Shown here: piece after piece, positions 27,574-36,469 of the stretch
Position numbering within the stretch: the first letter of the stretch is position 1
How the letters are laid out: each line of letters starts with the position of its first letter
Source: Roseibacterium elongatum DSM 19469
Lineage (GTDB): Bacteria; Pseudomonadota; Alphaproteobacteria; Rhodobacterales; Rhodobacteraceae
DNA: 64,000 bases
Assembly (NCBI RefSeq): GCF_000590925.1
Contig: NZ_CP004372.1
Span: 1,965,001 to 2,029,000, forward strand
Direction of reading: 5' to 3'
Notes under the pieces: generated by a model
What the model saw: only the letters and a program-made list of their open reading frames with translations
The model's database searches: none
What the model was told of the DNA's origin: nothing
Position numbers and translations under genes: made by a program

Positions 27574-28029
27574 ATGCTCAGCGATCTCGATCGGCGCATC
27601 TTGCGACACTTGCAAGCGGACCCCGACCAACCGGTGTCCAAACTGGCCGAGGCCGCGGGCCTGCCGCTGGCCAGTTGTTACAAGCGGCTGGAACGCTTGC
27701 AGGCTCAGGGCGTCATCAAGGGCAGCCGCGCGGCGATCAACTGGGCGGCGCTTGGCTATGCGGTCGAGGTCAGCTTGCGCGTGACACTCGACAAGACCGA
27801 CCCGCGTGCCTTTGACGAGTTTCTTGCCGCCGCCCGCAAGGTGCCCGAGGTCATCGCGATCCAGACCTTTCTGGGGGTCGTGGATGTGCGCCTTTACGTC
27901 ATCGCGCGATCCATGCCGCATTACCAGGAGATCTACCGATCCCGCATCCTGACCCTGCCGCATATCGCCGATATCGAGGCGCTGATGCAGGTTGCCACCA
28001 TCAAGGAGGCGCAGAGCCTGCCACTGTAA
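27574..28029 (+). CDS. Lrp/AsnC family transcriptional regulator
   Basis: A 151-residue Lrp/AsnC protein. The N-terminal HTH is LSDLDRRILRHLQADPDQPVSKLAEAAGLPLASCYKRLERL; a RAM ligand-binding domain follows, with VIAIQTFLGVVDVRLYVIARSM and ILTLPHIADIEAL. It faces ilvC and is followed 10 bases later by a second Lrp-type gene, so the two are probably co-transcribed. Control of ilvC in response to an amino acid is inferred from the arrangement. Confidence 0.9.
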   Translation: MLSDLDRRILRHLQADPDQPVSKLAEAAGLPLASCYKRLERLQAQGVIKGSRAAINWAALGYAVEVSLRVTLDKTDPRAFDEFLAAARKVPEVIAIQTFLGVVDVRLYVIARSMPHYQEIYRSRILTLPHIADIEALMQVATIKEAQSLPL

Positions 28030-28039
28030 AGGAAAAGAT

Positions 28040-28498
28040 GTGATCGATCTGGACGACACCGACCGCGCCATTCTACGTGTGATGCAGGGCTCTGCCACCC
28101 TCAAGGCCAGCGAGATCGGCCGCCGCGTGGGCCTCAGCCAGCCCGCCGCATGGCGGCGGATCAAGCGGTTGAACGAGGCGGGCGTGCTCAAACCCCGTCA
28201 CCTCGATCTCGACCTCGAAAAACTGGGGTTCGGCGTGACCGTCTTCCTGGGCGTGAAACTGGCCACCAAGGGGCGCGTCAGCCTCGAGGATTTCGAGCGC
28301 GCGGTCACCGCCATCCCCGAGGTGCAGACGGTGCAACATGTGCTGGGCATGTACGATTACCGCTTGCGGATCGTCGCGCGCGATCTGCCGGATTTCGAAC
28401 GCATCCTGCGTCGCCGGATCATGACGCTGCCCGGTGTCGGCAATGTCGAGGCCAATGTCCTGTTGTCCGAGGAGCACCTTCCCGGCCCGCTGGGGTAG
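28040..28498 (+). CDS. Lrp/AsnC family transcriptional regulator (second copy)
   Basis: A 152-residue Lrp/AsnC protein starting at GTG 28040, preceded by AAAGGAAAAG. The HTH reads LDDTDRAILRVMQGSATLKASEIGRRVGLSQPAAWRRIKRL; the RAM domain has VQTVQHVLGMYDYRLRIVARDL and IMTLPGVGNVEANVLLSE. It is only distantly similar to the preceding regulator, so it is not a recent duplicate. Lrp proteins form dimers and octamers; hetero-oligomers of the pair are possible. Confidence 0.9.
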   Translation: MIDLDDTDRAILRVMQGSATLKASEIGRRVGLSQPAAWRRIKRLNEAGVLKPRHLDLDLEKLGFGVTVFLGVKLATKGRVSLEDFERAVTAIPEVQTVQHVLGMYDYRLRIVARDLPDFERILRRRIMTLPGVGNVEANVLLSEEHLPGPLG

Positions 28499-28545
28499 GG
28501 AAAGCCGCCATTTCGCTTGCAAGCCACACGGGGCAGCTTGCCCGC

Positions 28546-29298
28546 ATGACCCGCCCTTTGCTCGAAAGCGACAAGATCACCGCCGGCCGCGTTTTCTCGG
28601 ATCATCCGTTCCATGGGCTGATCGAGGAGGCGTATCGCGTCTTTGATGCGCCGCCGCCCATCCATCTGGGTATCTGCACCTGCGGGATGTGCATGGGGCC
28701 GGATGTGGCCGCGAGACTCTTGCGCCGTCCCGCCCGCAACTGGACGCTGGCCGATGTCTGGTCGTGGCATGACAGCGTCGAGGAGGGGCTGGAACAGCGC
28801 GTCTGGTCGTGGCTGTTGCCACGTTTCCTGGAAATTCTGGCCGCTGGCGACACCTGTCACAACGGCCTTTACGAACGCTCGCTGATCCGCTTTCCGACCG
28901 GCCAAAAATCACTTTGGTCGGATCGGCAATGGGCCGTGCTCGACCGCTTTGCTGGTATGATGCTGGAACGCGGCATGCAGCGCCGCAATGGCCCGGATGT
29001 CTTCTACGAGCTTCACATGTTGGCCCATGGCGGCTGGCCGATCCGCGACCTGATCGCAAAGGTGATGGCCGACCCCGATTTGCCCGAGGCCTTGGCCTAC
29101 GCCTGGGGCTGCGGGCTCGATATTTGCGACTCCCTTGGCCCGAACTGGCCGCCCGGCGCGTGGGACGCCCTGCATGAGGCCTTCATCACGCAGGAACTGG
29201 CGGACAGAATGCTCGCCTACGGGCTGATGGACGGGCTGGACCCCAAGCTGTCCGATCGGGCGCTGCGGGCGGCCGAGGCGATCCAGTGTCGGCTTTGA
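28546..29298 (+). CDS. Uncharacterised protein
   Basis: A 250-residue soluble protein from the ATG at 28546. No known domain is recognised. It has a CTCGMCMG cysteine cluster near residues 46-53, many tryptophans, and a helical C-terminal half. The clustered cysteines could bind a metal, but no full motif is evident. It follows the second Lrp gene by 47 bases on the same strand and ends back-to-back with the UbiH-type gene. Similar proteins are, from memory, widespread as hypothetical proteins in Rhodobacterales. Confidence 0.7.
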   Translation: MTRPLLESDKITAGRVFSDHPFHGLIEEAYRVFDAPPPIHLGICTCGMCMGPDVAARLLRRPARNWTLADVWSWHDSVEEGLEQRVWSWLLPRFLEILAAGDTCHNGLYERSLIRFPTGQKSLWSDRQWAVLDRFAGMMLERGMQRRNGPDVFYELHMLAHGGWPIRDLIAKVMADPDLPEALAYAWGCGLDICDSLGPNWPPGAWDALHEAFITQELADRMLAYGLMDGLDPKLSDRALRAAEAIQCRL

Positions 29299-30504
29299 TC
29301 AGCCGCGCGCGCCCAACCCCGCCTGCATCATCACCCGGCGCACCGGCTTGACCGAATAGATCGCGTTCAGCGCCCGCATCCGCATGTCGCGCAGGCCCTG
29401 CGCCTCGACCATCGAGGCGCGGTTCAGCGCATCAACGCCTGTCAGCCGCGCCACGACCTCGGTGTGGCGGGCGCGGTGATATTTGCGCAGCAGGTCGGCC
29501 GCGCCCGGATCGTCACGATGCGCTTCGACCAGGTCCAGCAGGGTGCGCAGATCGGCAAGGCTCATGTTCAGCCCCTGCGCGCCGATGGGCGGCATGACGT
29601 GCGCCGCCTCGGCGATCAGGGCAACGCGCTCGCCCTCCATCCGGTCGGCGACCTGCGTGATGATCGGCCAGATCGTGCGGCGCGAGGCCAGCGTCAGCGG
29701 CCCGAACAGGTGCCCCGAGCGCTCGGTCATCTCGGCCTCGAAATCCTCTTTCTCCAAAGCCATCAGGCGCTTGGCCTCGGGGCCGCGTTCCATCCAGACG
29801 ATGGCGGACGAGGGGCTCCCCTCCCAATCGGGCAGAGGAACCAAGGTGAACGGCCCGCCCGAGCGGTGGATCTCGGTCGAGATATTCTCGTGCGGAATCG
29901 GGTGCGTCACGGCAAAGGCCAACGCCTTTTGCCCATAACGGATGGTCTTGACACCAATCCCAGCGGCCTCGCGCACGGGCGAATTGCGCCCGTCGGCGGC
30001 CACGACCAGTCTGGCGCGCAGCCGGGTACCATCGCCCAGCGTCACGCGCGCCTCGCGCTCGCGGGTCAGCACATGGGCGGTGCCGGTTCCGGGGCGGAAA
30101 TCGACATTCGGCATGCTCGCCAGATGGGCCACCATCTCTCGGCGCAACAGCCAGTTGGGCAGGTTCCAGCCAAAGGGCAGCTCGGAAATGTCGGCGGCGT
30201 TGAAGTCATGCGCGACGCGAGGTTCCGTCGTTTCGCCCCCGGCATCGACAATCCGCATGATCTGCAGGGGCATGGCATGGGGGGCCAGCCGATCCCACAG
30301 GCCGATGCGCTCGAAGAACGTGCGCGAGGGTTGCAGGAAAGCGGTGGTGCGCAGGTCCGAGCCTTGCGCATCGCGGTCGGTCACGGGCGGCATCGGGTCC
30401 GCGCAGAGAACGGAAAACCCGGCCTGTCCAAAGGCCGCGGCCGCCGTCAGGCCGGCAACACCGCCGCCGGAGATGAAGATGTCGATATCGGTAATCTCGG
30501 TCAT
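29299..30504 (-). CDS. UbiH/UbiF-type FAD-dependent hydroxylase (ubiquinone biosynthesis family)
   Basis: A 401-residue flavoprotein hydroxylase: FISGGGVAGLTAAAAFGQAGF (FAD ADP-binding loop), RLVVAADGRNSPVREAAGI (the DG motif) and VALIAEAAHVMPPIGAQGLNMSLAD. The usual GD dipeptide of that last motif is AE here; glutamate in this position occurs in relatives, so activity is still expected. Enzymes of this group hydroxylate the ring of ubiquinone precursors using NAD(P)H and oxygen. Which ring position is attacked cannot be stated. The ends of this gene and of the plus-strand gene before it abut exactly. Confidence 0.85.
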   Translation of the reverse strand: MTEITDIDIFISGGGVAGLTAAAAFGQAGFSVLCADPMPPVTDRDAQGSDLRTTAFLQPSRTFFERIGLWDRLAPHAMPLQIMRIVDAGGETTEPRVAHDFNAADISELPFGWNLPNWLLRREMVAHLASMPNVDFRPGTGTAHVLTREREARVTLGDGTRLRARLVVAADGRNSPVREAAGIGVKTIRYGQKALAFAVTHPIPHENISTEIHRSGGPFTLVPLPDWEGSPSSAIVWMERGPEAKRLMALEKEDFEAEMTERSGHLFGPLTLASRRTIWPIITQVADRMEGERVALIAEAAHVMPPIGAQGLNMSLADLRTLLDLVEAHRDDPGAADLLRKYHRARHTEVVARLTGVDALNRASMVEAQGLRDMRMRALNAIYSVKPVRRVMMQAGLGARG

Positions 30505-30565
30505 GGGTCAAATCTAGGCCGCGTGGCGTCATCGGGCGACGCGGCACTCTGTCCTCTGCGGGCGA

Positions 30566-31222
30566 TCATCCCAGACGGCCAAGAAAATCGGTCAGATCGA
30601 CGGTGTGGTGGTGCACATGATCCGCCGGGTCCGGGGCGGGCGCGACATGGACGGTGCGCATCCCCATCGCGTGGGGCGCGGCCAGGTTGCGGGGATCATC
30701 CTCGAACATCGCGGCGCGGGTCGGGTCCAGCCCGTCCTGGGCGAAGACCGTGTCAAAGGCCTCGCGCTCGGGCTTGGGGCGAAAGGCGGCATGTTCCACC
30801 CCATATACCGCATCGAACAGACCGGACAGGCCGCGATGATCCAGCACGCGGCGGGCGTAGGGCTCGGTCCCGTTGGTATAGACGATACGCCGCCCGGGAA
30901 GGGCGCGGATATGCGCCGCAAGCTCGGCGTCCGGGGTCAGAACCGTGAAATCGATCTCGTGCACTTCGGTGAGGTAGGGCCCGGGATCGACATCATGATG
31001 CCGCATCAGGCCGGCCAGCGTGGTGCCATGCTCGCGCCAGTATTTCAACCGCAGGCGGTTTGCCTCGGCCTCGTCCACGTTGAGGGCGCGCATCACCCAA
31101 TCCGTCATGCGGATGTTGATCTGATCGAACAGCGCCATTTCCGGCGGATACAGTGTGTTGTCCAGATCGAAGACCCAGGTCTCGACATGGGCGAAATGCG
31201 GTTTTGGGGAATCCGTGTCCAT
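30566..31222 (-). CDS. HAD family hydrolase, pyrimidine 5'-nucleotidase type
   Basis: A 218-residue HAD phosphatase. WVFDLDNTLYPPEM supplies the nucleophile (D19) and acid/base (D21), RIVYTNGTEPYARRVLDH motif II, RPKPEREAF the motif III lysine, and AMFEDDPRNLAAPHAMGMRTV motif IV. The DLDNTLYPP wording is typical of the pyrimidine 5'-nucleotidase/SSM1-like group. The substrate in this organism is not established. The ATG at 31222 is preferred over a longer arginine-rich start. It is followed by the UbiH-type gene after 61 bases. Confidence 0.85.
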   Translation of the reverse strand: MDTDSPKPHFAHVETWVFDLDNTLYPPEMALFDQINIRMTDWVMRALNVDEAEANRLRLKYWREHGTTLAGLMRHHDVDPGPYLTEVHEIDFTVLTPDAELAAHIRALPGRRIVYTNGTEPYARRVLDHRGLSGLFDAVYGVEHAAFRPKPEREAFDTVFAQDGLDPTRAAMFEDDPRNLAAPHAMGMRTVHVAPAPDPADHVHHHTVDLTDFLGRLG

Positions 31223-31351
31223 GGGGTGGGGCTTAGGGCCGTCGGGGCGCGTCGTCCAGTCCGTTCGGCCCACCTGTGCGCGTGCGTCCACTGGACAAGC
31301 AGATGGCCGCTGCATAGCGTTGGCGCCTGATGTTGCAAGGAAAGATCGACG

Positions 31352-31993
31352 ATGAAACTGAACGGCGAGCCCAACAGGGATGCCTATGCCCTGATCCTCG
31401 AGGCCATCGACTCGGGCGTGTATCGGCCGGGGTCACGGCTTGTCGAAAGCGAATTGGCCGAACGCTTCGGGGTCAGCCGCACCCCCATTCGCGAAGCCTT
31501 GCAAAGGCTTGAAACCCAAAGCCTGCTGACCCGCGATGGCCGATCGCTGATCGTGGCGTCGCTGGACCACGCGCAAACGGCGGAACTCTATGCCGTTCGC
31601 CAGGAACTGGAGGGGCTGGCCGCGAAACTGGCGGCGCAACATGCCGCCGAAGAGGAAATCCAGGTGCTGCGCGAGATGGTCGAGGCCGATCGTGTCCTGC
31701 TGGACGATCCGCAGGCGCTGGCGCGGGCAAACCGGCGGTTCCACCACCAGATCCACCTGGCCAGCCACAACCGCTACCTCGTTCAGCAGCTCGACCTTGT
31801 CTATCGCTCGATGGCGCTGATGGCGCGGACATCCCTGGCCGCGGCCGGGCGTGGAGAAAAAGCATTGGAAGAACATGCCGCCATCGTCGAGGCGATCGCA
31901 GATCGCGATGGCGAGCGCGCGGCACAGGTGTTGAAAGATCACCTGTCCATCGCGTTCGTCGTGCGCCTTAAGGAAGAGGCCGAACAGGACTGA
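31352..31993 (+). CDS. GntR family transcriptional regulator (FadR/FCD type)
   Basis: A 213-residue GntR protein. The winged HTH is YRPGSRLVESELAERFGVSRTPIREALQRLETQSLL. The FCD effector domain follows, with AELYAVRQELEGLAAKLAA, FHHQIHLASHNRYLVQQLDLVYRSM and EEHAAIVEAIADRDGERAAQVLKDHL, including the histidines that bind a metal and organic acid. The 3' end overlaps the convergent glycosyltransferase gene by 55 bases. Its regulon is unknown. Confidence 0.9.
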   Translation: MKLNGEPNRDAYALILEAIDSGVYRPGSRLVESELAERFGVSRTPIREALQRLETQSLLTRDGRSLIVASLDHAQTAELYAVRQELEGLAAKLAAQHAAEEEIQVLREMVEADRVLLDDPQALARANRRFHHQIHLASHNRYLVQQLDLVYRSMALMARTSLAAAGRGEKALEEHAAIVEAIADRDGERAAQVLKDHLSIAFVVRLKEEAEQD

Positions 31994-33987
31994 TCGGGCC
32001 GCTGCTGCCGATCGCGCACCGTGTCCGCCAATGGATGGGTACCGCCGAACTGGCCGTGGGCCGTCTTGGCCCAGAAAAACGGGCGCACGAGGGTTTCGAA
32101 CACGGCCCGCCAGGCCGCTGCGATGCCGAGGATGTAATAGACCTCCATCAGCGGGGCATAGATGCGGTGATGGCGCAGATGCGCGGCCCTGCACCCGAGC
32201 AGCGCGACCGCCATGGTCAGGCCGGCGCCAAGCAACATCACGGCGAACAGGGGCGGGTACCACCCCTCGGGCATGTAGCGGTCAAGCGGGTGGGCAAAGC
32301 CTGCGGCCTTGATCCCCAGCGACCACAGGAGCGGCGACAGAAGAAACCCCAGAACGGCGGCAAGAAACTGCGCCTGCACCCCGACAAAGCGCCAGGTCCC
32401 GAGGTCGCGCCACAGGGCAAAGGGCTGCCGCATGGCCGCCGCCCAAGTCACCAGATACCCCTTAAGCCAGCGCGATCGCTGCCGGATCCAGGGGCGAATG
32501 GCGGCGTTCGCCTCTTCGAAGGTGGTGGTCTCGACGATCTCGGTACGATAGCCCGCCCGCGCCAGTCGCAGGCCAAGTTCGGCATCCTCGGTCACGTTAT
32601 GTGCATCCCAACCGCCCAGCCGTTCGAGGGCGTCGCTGCGCAGGAACAGCGTTGTGCCGCCAAGGGGCACCACCAGCCCAAGCCGTTGCACCCCCGGCAG
32701 CAGGACGCGGAACCAGCTGGCATATTCCATGGTGAACATGCGCGCGATCCAGTTATGCGCACTGTTATAGTAGTCGAGTTGCCCCTGAAGGCAGGCGACC
32801 TCGGGCCCGACCTCGGCGAAGCGCTGAACGACGCGCGCGATCTGGTCGGGCTCGGGCAGGTCTTCGGCATCGTAGATCCCGACGATGTCGCCGCGGGCGT
32901 AGTTCAGGCAATAGTTCAGCGCCCGCGGCTTGGTCCGCGGCTGACCCTCGGGCACGGTGATGGCGCGCATGTGGGGCGGCAGCCGCGTGGCCGCGAGCGC
33001 ACGGGCGGTAACATCGTCCTCGGCCTCGACGCACAACAGGATGTCCAGCCGTTCCGGCGGGTAGTGCAGCCGCGCCAGACGCTGCACGAGATGGGTGGCG
33101 ACCGTTGCTTCGTGGAACAGCGGGACAAGCAGGGTCACCACCGGTGGGCGCAGCACCGCCAGACGCGCCCCGGCCGGGTCGGTGGCGGGTGCGCGTGGGC
33201 GTGTCAGCATGGCGGCCACGACCAGCAGCTTGAGCGCCAGATTGCACAGAAAGACGATCCCTGCACAGCCCATCAGAAACAGCATCAGGGGGCCGGGAAA
33301 CAGAACGCCGGCCACGACGATCAGCGCCGCCATGGCCAGACCGGCGCGCGTCATGGCCTGTGGTCGCCAGGTGCGGCAGGACGTGGTTTCGGGCGCTCGG
33401 CCTTCCGCTTCGCGCGCAAGGGCGTGGCCGTAAAGCGTGCATTGGGCGGCAACGATCTGGTCGCGTCCCGCCAGAACAGGCACCAGGTGTGTACCGTGCG
33501 GAAAGGCGGCACCCAGCGTCGCCAACAGGTCCGGGCGCGCGGTTGCGATGACAATGGCAGATCCGGCCCGACGCCAGGGGATCGCCTCGGCCGCGATGGC
33601 CTGCGCCGGAGAGACGCGCGAAGCCAGCTCGGGATCGGGGGGCTCGCTTTCGAGATCGACAATGGTGGTGTGCCACAGCTGGGCCAGGGCCGACAGCAAT
33701 TCCGCCTCACTCAGATGGCCGCGGGCGCGCAGGATCTGGCCGATGGGCAAGGACAGGCTGCGGCCGGCTTCGCGGGCGGCGGCGACCTGAGCATGCGTGC
33801 TGTGCCCGCGACCGATCAGCAGCGCGGCAAGCCGGTCGTCCAACCTGTCATTGTCGCCTGATCCGGCGGGGCTGCGCGCAACCGCCCCGCACGCGTCGTC
33901 AGCCCCGGAGGACAGCCGCGCGATATCCACGTCCCGAATGGCGCTGCGCCTCTCGATATCGAGTTGGTCCCCGTCCATCGAGCGCAT
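31939..33987 (-). CDS. MshEN-domain membrane glycosyltransferase family 2 protein
   Basis: A 682-residue protein. Residues about 50-190 match the MshEN (GspE N-terminal) fold: RLAALLIGRGHSTHAQVAAARE, LPIGQILRARGHLSEAELLSAL. Hydrophobic segments follow at about 213-260. A processive-type GT2 domain spans about 283-560, with GIYDAEDLPEPDQ, TEDAELGLRLARAGY and the QRSRW (QxxRW) motif, and more membrane helices lie at the C-terminus. MshEN domains can bind cyclic di-GMP, so second-messenger control of polysaccharide synthesis is plausible but unproven. The ATG at 33987 was chosen; another lies three codons in. It overlaps the convergent GntR gene. Confidence 0.82.
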   Translation of the reverse strand: MRSMDGDQLDIERRSAIRDVDIARLSSGADDACGAVARSPAGSGDNDRLDDRLAALLIGRGHSTHAQVAAAREAGRSLSLPIGQILRARGHLSEAELLSALAQLWHTTIVDLESEPPDPELASRVSPAQAIAAEAIPWRRAGSAIVIATARPDLLATLGAAFPHGTHLVPVLAGRDQIVAAQCTLYGHALAREAEGRAPETTSCRTWRPQAMTRAGLAMAALIVVAGVLFPGPLMLFLMGCAGIVFLCNLALKLLVVAAMLTRPRAPATDPAGARLAVLRPPVVTLLVPLFHEATVATHLVQRLARLHYPPERLDILLCVEAEDDVTARALAATRLPPHMRAITVPEGQPRTKPRALNYCLNYARGDIVGIYDAEDLPEPDQIARVVQRFAEVGPEVACLQGQLDYYNSAHNWIARMFTMEYASWFRVLLPGVQRLGLVVPLGGTTLFLRSDALERLGGWDAHNVTEDAELGLRLARAGYRTEIVETTTFEEANAAIRPWIRQRSRWLKGYLVTWAAAMRQPFALWRDLGTWRFVGVQAQFLAAVLGFLLSPLLWSLGIKAAGFAHPLDRYMPEGWYPPLFAVMLLGAGLTMAVALLGCRAAHLRHHRIYAPLMEVYYILGIAAAWRAVFETLVRPFFWAKTAHGQFGGTHPLADTVRDRQQRPDQSCSASSLRRTTNAMDR

Positions 33988-34069
33988 GCCGCCTGTCTGT
34001 GGAACTGCCGAAGTATCCACAGGATAGGATGGAGTGGTTAACGCAAAGTTAAGGGCCGGCGCGGTCGGG

Positions 34070-35224
34070 TCAGGCCGTCTTGGCGGCCTTGGCGCGGACA
34101 GCCTCGGCAAAGCGTTCGAACAGGTAGAAACTGTCCTGTGGTCCCGGGCTGGCCTCGGGGTGATGCTGCACCGAAAACACCGGCCGGTCGGCCATGCGGA
34201 TGCCGCAATTCGACCCGTCGAAAAGCGAGACATGCGTTTCGATCACGCCCTCGGGCAGGGTCTGGCTGTCGACGGTGAAGCCGTGGTTCATCGAGGTGAT
34301 CTCGACCTTGCCGGTCTCCATCTCCTTGACGGGGTGGTTCGCGCCGTGATGACCGTGGTTCATCTTGACGGTTTTCGCCCCGAGCGCCAGCGCCAGCATC
34401 TGATGCCCCAGGCAGATGCCGAAAACCGGCAGGCCCGCGTCCAGCACGCCCTTGATCGCGGGCACGGCGTAGGCGCCGGTCGCGGCCGGATCGCCGGGGC
34501 CGTTGGACAGGAACACACCGTCCGGCGATTGGGCCAGCACCTCTTCGGCGGTGGTGGTGGCGGGCATCACGGTCACGTCGCAGCCCGCACTGGCAAGGCA
34601 GCGCAGGATGTTGCGCTTGGCACCGTAATCGAGGGCCACGACCTTGGGCGCGGGCCCTTCGCGCCTGCTGTAGCCCTCGGGCCAGGCCCACCGCATCTCG
34701 TCCCAGCGGTAGGATTGCGCGCAGGTCACGTCGCGCGCCAGATCCAGCCCCTCGAGCCCGGCAAAGCCGCGGGCCGCAGCAACCAGCGCCTCGAGGTCGA
34801 ACTTGCCCTCGGGGTCATGGGCCAGCGCGACATGCGGCGCGCCCTGCTGCCGGATGGCACGGGTCAGGCGGCGTGTGTCGATCCCGCCGATGCCGACGCG
34901 CCCGGTCTTTTCCAGCCACGCGACCAGGTGACCCGTCGCGCGCCAGTTCGAGGGATCGGTCGGGTCCCATTTCACCACCATCCCCTCGGCCACCGGATCG
35001 GCGGTTTCGTCATCCTCGGGCGTGACGCCGGTATTGCCGATATGCGGAAAGGTGAAGGTCACGATCTGCCCGGCATAGGAGGGGTCGGTCATGATTTCCT
35101 GATAACCGGTCATGGCGGTGTTGAAGCACAATTCGGCCACCCGCGTTCCGGTGCCTCCGAACCCGCGGCCATAAAAGATCGTTCCGTCAGCAAGGGCGAG
35201 GCAGGCGGTCGGCTTGGATGTCAT
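34070..35224 (-). CDS. carA: Carbamoyl-phosphate synthase small subunit
   Basis: A 384-residue glutaminase subunit. The N-terminal domain includes ELCFNTAMTGYQEIMTDPSYAGQIV. The C-terminal class I amidotransferase has VFGICLGHQML (C271 nucleophile) and SVQHHPEASPGP (H355, E357). It releases ammonia from glutamine and channels it to CarB for carbamoyl phosphate, which feeds arginine and pyrimidine synthesis. carB is not in the window; unlinked carA and carB are usual in this group. It is divergent from the YqeY gene across 177 bases. Confidence 0.96.
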   Translation of the reverse strand: MTSKPTACLALADGTIFYGRGFGGTGTRVAELCFNTAMTGYQEIMTDPSYAGQIVTFTFPHIGNTGVTPEDDETADPVAEGMVVKWDPTDPSNWRATGHLVAWLEKTGRVGIGGIDTRRLTRAIRQQGAPHVALAHDPEGKFDLEALVAAARGFAGLEGLDLARDVTCAQSYRWDEMRWAWPEGYSRREGPAPKVVALDYGAKRNILRCLASAGCDVTVMPATTTAEEVLAQSPDGVFLSNGPGDPAATGAYAVPAIKGVLDAGLPVFGICLGHQMLALALGAKTVKMNHGHHGANHPVKEMETGKVEITSMNHGFTVDSQTLPEGVIETHVSLFDGSNCGIRMADRPVFSVQHHPEASPGPQDSFYLFERFAEAVRAKAAKTA

Positions 35225-35401
35225 GGGAAACTCCGGGGGGCAGCGGGCAAATCGATGCGGGTTTAAGGATCGCGGGTCGCGCGGTCAAGCCGTGCCCCGT
35301 TACGCCCGGCGGGGAAATGCCGCGTTGCAGCGTCCTTATTGTGGCTCGTGGGGGTATGCCCTATCTATGCCTCCTGGTTTTCATCAAGGGGGCCTGACGC
35401 C

Positions 35402-35893
35402 ATGGGTCAGACAGCACCGGCTGCCACGAACGGCACCAGCCTGCGGGAACGGATCACCACCGGCCTGAAGGACGCGATGCGCGACAAGGACAAGACACGC
35501 CTGTCCACGCTGCGGCTGATCAATGCCGCCATCAAGGATCAGGACATCGCCGCGCGCGCCAAGGGCGGCAGCTCGGGCGTTGGCGAGGACGAGTTGCTTG
35601 CGATCCTGGCCAAGATGGTCAAGCAGCGTCAGGAAAGCGCACGCGCCTACGAAGAAGGCGGCCGTCTGGAACTGGCCGAAAAGGAACGCGCCGAGATCGA
35701 AGTGATCGAGGCGTATCTGCCGCGCCAGCTGGATGACGATGAAATCGCCGCGGCGGTGGATGCGGCGCTGGCGCAAACGGGGGCCGAAACGCTGCGCGAC
35801 ATGGGCAAGGTCATGGGCGTGCTCAAGGCCAGTTACGCCGGGCAGATGGATTTCGGTGCGGTCGGTCCGCTGGTCAAGGCGCGGTTGAGCTGA
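35402..35893 (+). CDS. GatB/YqeY domain-containing protein
   Basis: A 163-residue YqeY-type protein: LRERITTGLKDAMRDKDKTRLSTLRLINAAIKDQ, then KMVKQRQESARAYEEGGRLELAEKERAEIEVIEAYLPRQL and TLRDMGKVMGVLKASYAGQMDFGAV. The fold is related to the tail domain of GatB and GlnRS, suggesting tRNA-linked or tRNA-binding activity, though its function is not settled. The position opposite carA is a recurring arrangement in alphaproteobacteria. The ATG at 35402 gives the standard length. Confidence 0.9.
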   Translation: MGQTAPAATNGTSLRERITTGLKDAMRDKDKTRLSTLRLINAAIKDQDIAARAKGGSSGVGEDELLAILAKMVKQRQESARAYEEGGRLELAEKERAEIEVIEAYLPRQLDDDEIAAAVDAALAQTGAETLRDMGKVMGVLKASYAGQMDFGAVGPLVKARLS

Positions 35894-35923
35894 TCGCGGG
35901 CCCCGCCCCGTGTGTGGGGCGGT

Positions 35924-36463
35924 TCACGCCGTGTCCGGGCGCAGCGCGCGGTTCAGCGCATCCTTCAACTGGCTGCGCTCGACCGGGGTCAGAAACGCCC
36001 CCAGTTCCACCTCGCGACCGCCGCCCGACAGGGTCAGGTAATTGGGCACCGGCCCGCCCTTGCCATGCAGCGAGACGCGCACCCAGTAGGGGTTGGCCTC
36101 CCAATCCTGTGGGGTCTTGCGCCGCGGGTCATGCCGCTCGATCCGGATGAGGTCATCCCAGATGCAGACCTCTTCATAGAGATCCATGTCGCGCCAGGAG
36201 CGTTTCAGCGAAAACCAGATCCCCGCGACCGCCGCCGCGATAAAGGGCAGGAGTGCCCAGAACACGCTGGTGCCCAGCACGGGGAAAAGCGGCACGGCGA
36301 TCAGGGCGGCGGTCAGCCCGATGAACCACACGAAGCCTTCGGGTGTCAAAGATTTGTGCGGCGTCAGCAACAAGTGCAGGCGCGGCGCCCCGCGCCCGCC
36401 CTCTGACGCGAAGGCCCCGGACGATGCCGGGGCCTGCTGTCGTTCATGGGTCTGGATCGGCAT
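35924..36463 (-). CDS. DUF2244 domain-containing membrane protein
   Basis: A 179-residue protein with two adjacent membrane helices, GFVWFIGLTAALIAVPLFPVLGTSVFWALLPFIAAAVAGIWF near residues 43-85. A soluble part (SWRDMDLYEEVCIWDDLIRIERHDPR, then WVRVSLHGKGGPVPNYLTLSGGGREVELGAFLTPVER) matches DUF2244. It lies six bases after the ctaD stop on the same strand, so it is probably transcribed with it. A role in cytochrome oxidase assembly is an inference from position only. Confidence 0.85.
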   Translation of the reverse strand: MPIQTHERQQAPASSGAFASEGGRGAPRLHLLLTPHKSLTPEGFVWFIGLTAALIAVPLFPVLGTSVFWALLPFIAAAVAGIWFSLKRSWRDMDLYEEVCIWDDLIRIERHDPRRKTPQDWEANPYWVRVSLHGKGGPVPNYLTLSGGGREVELGAFLTPVERSQLKDALNRALRPDTA

Positions 36464-36469
36464 GGCCCC

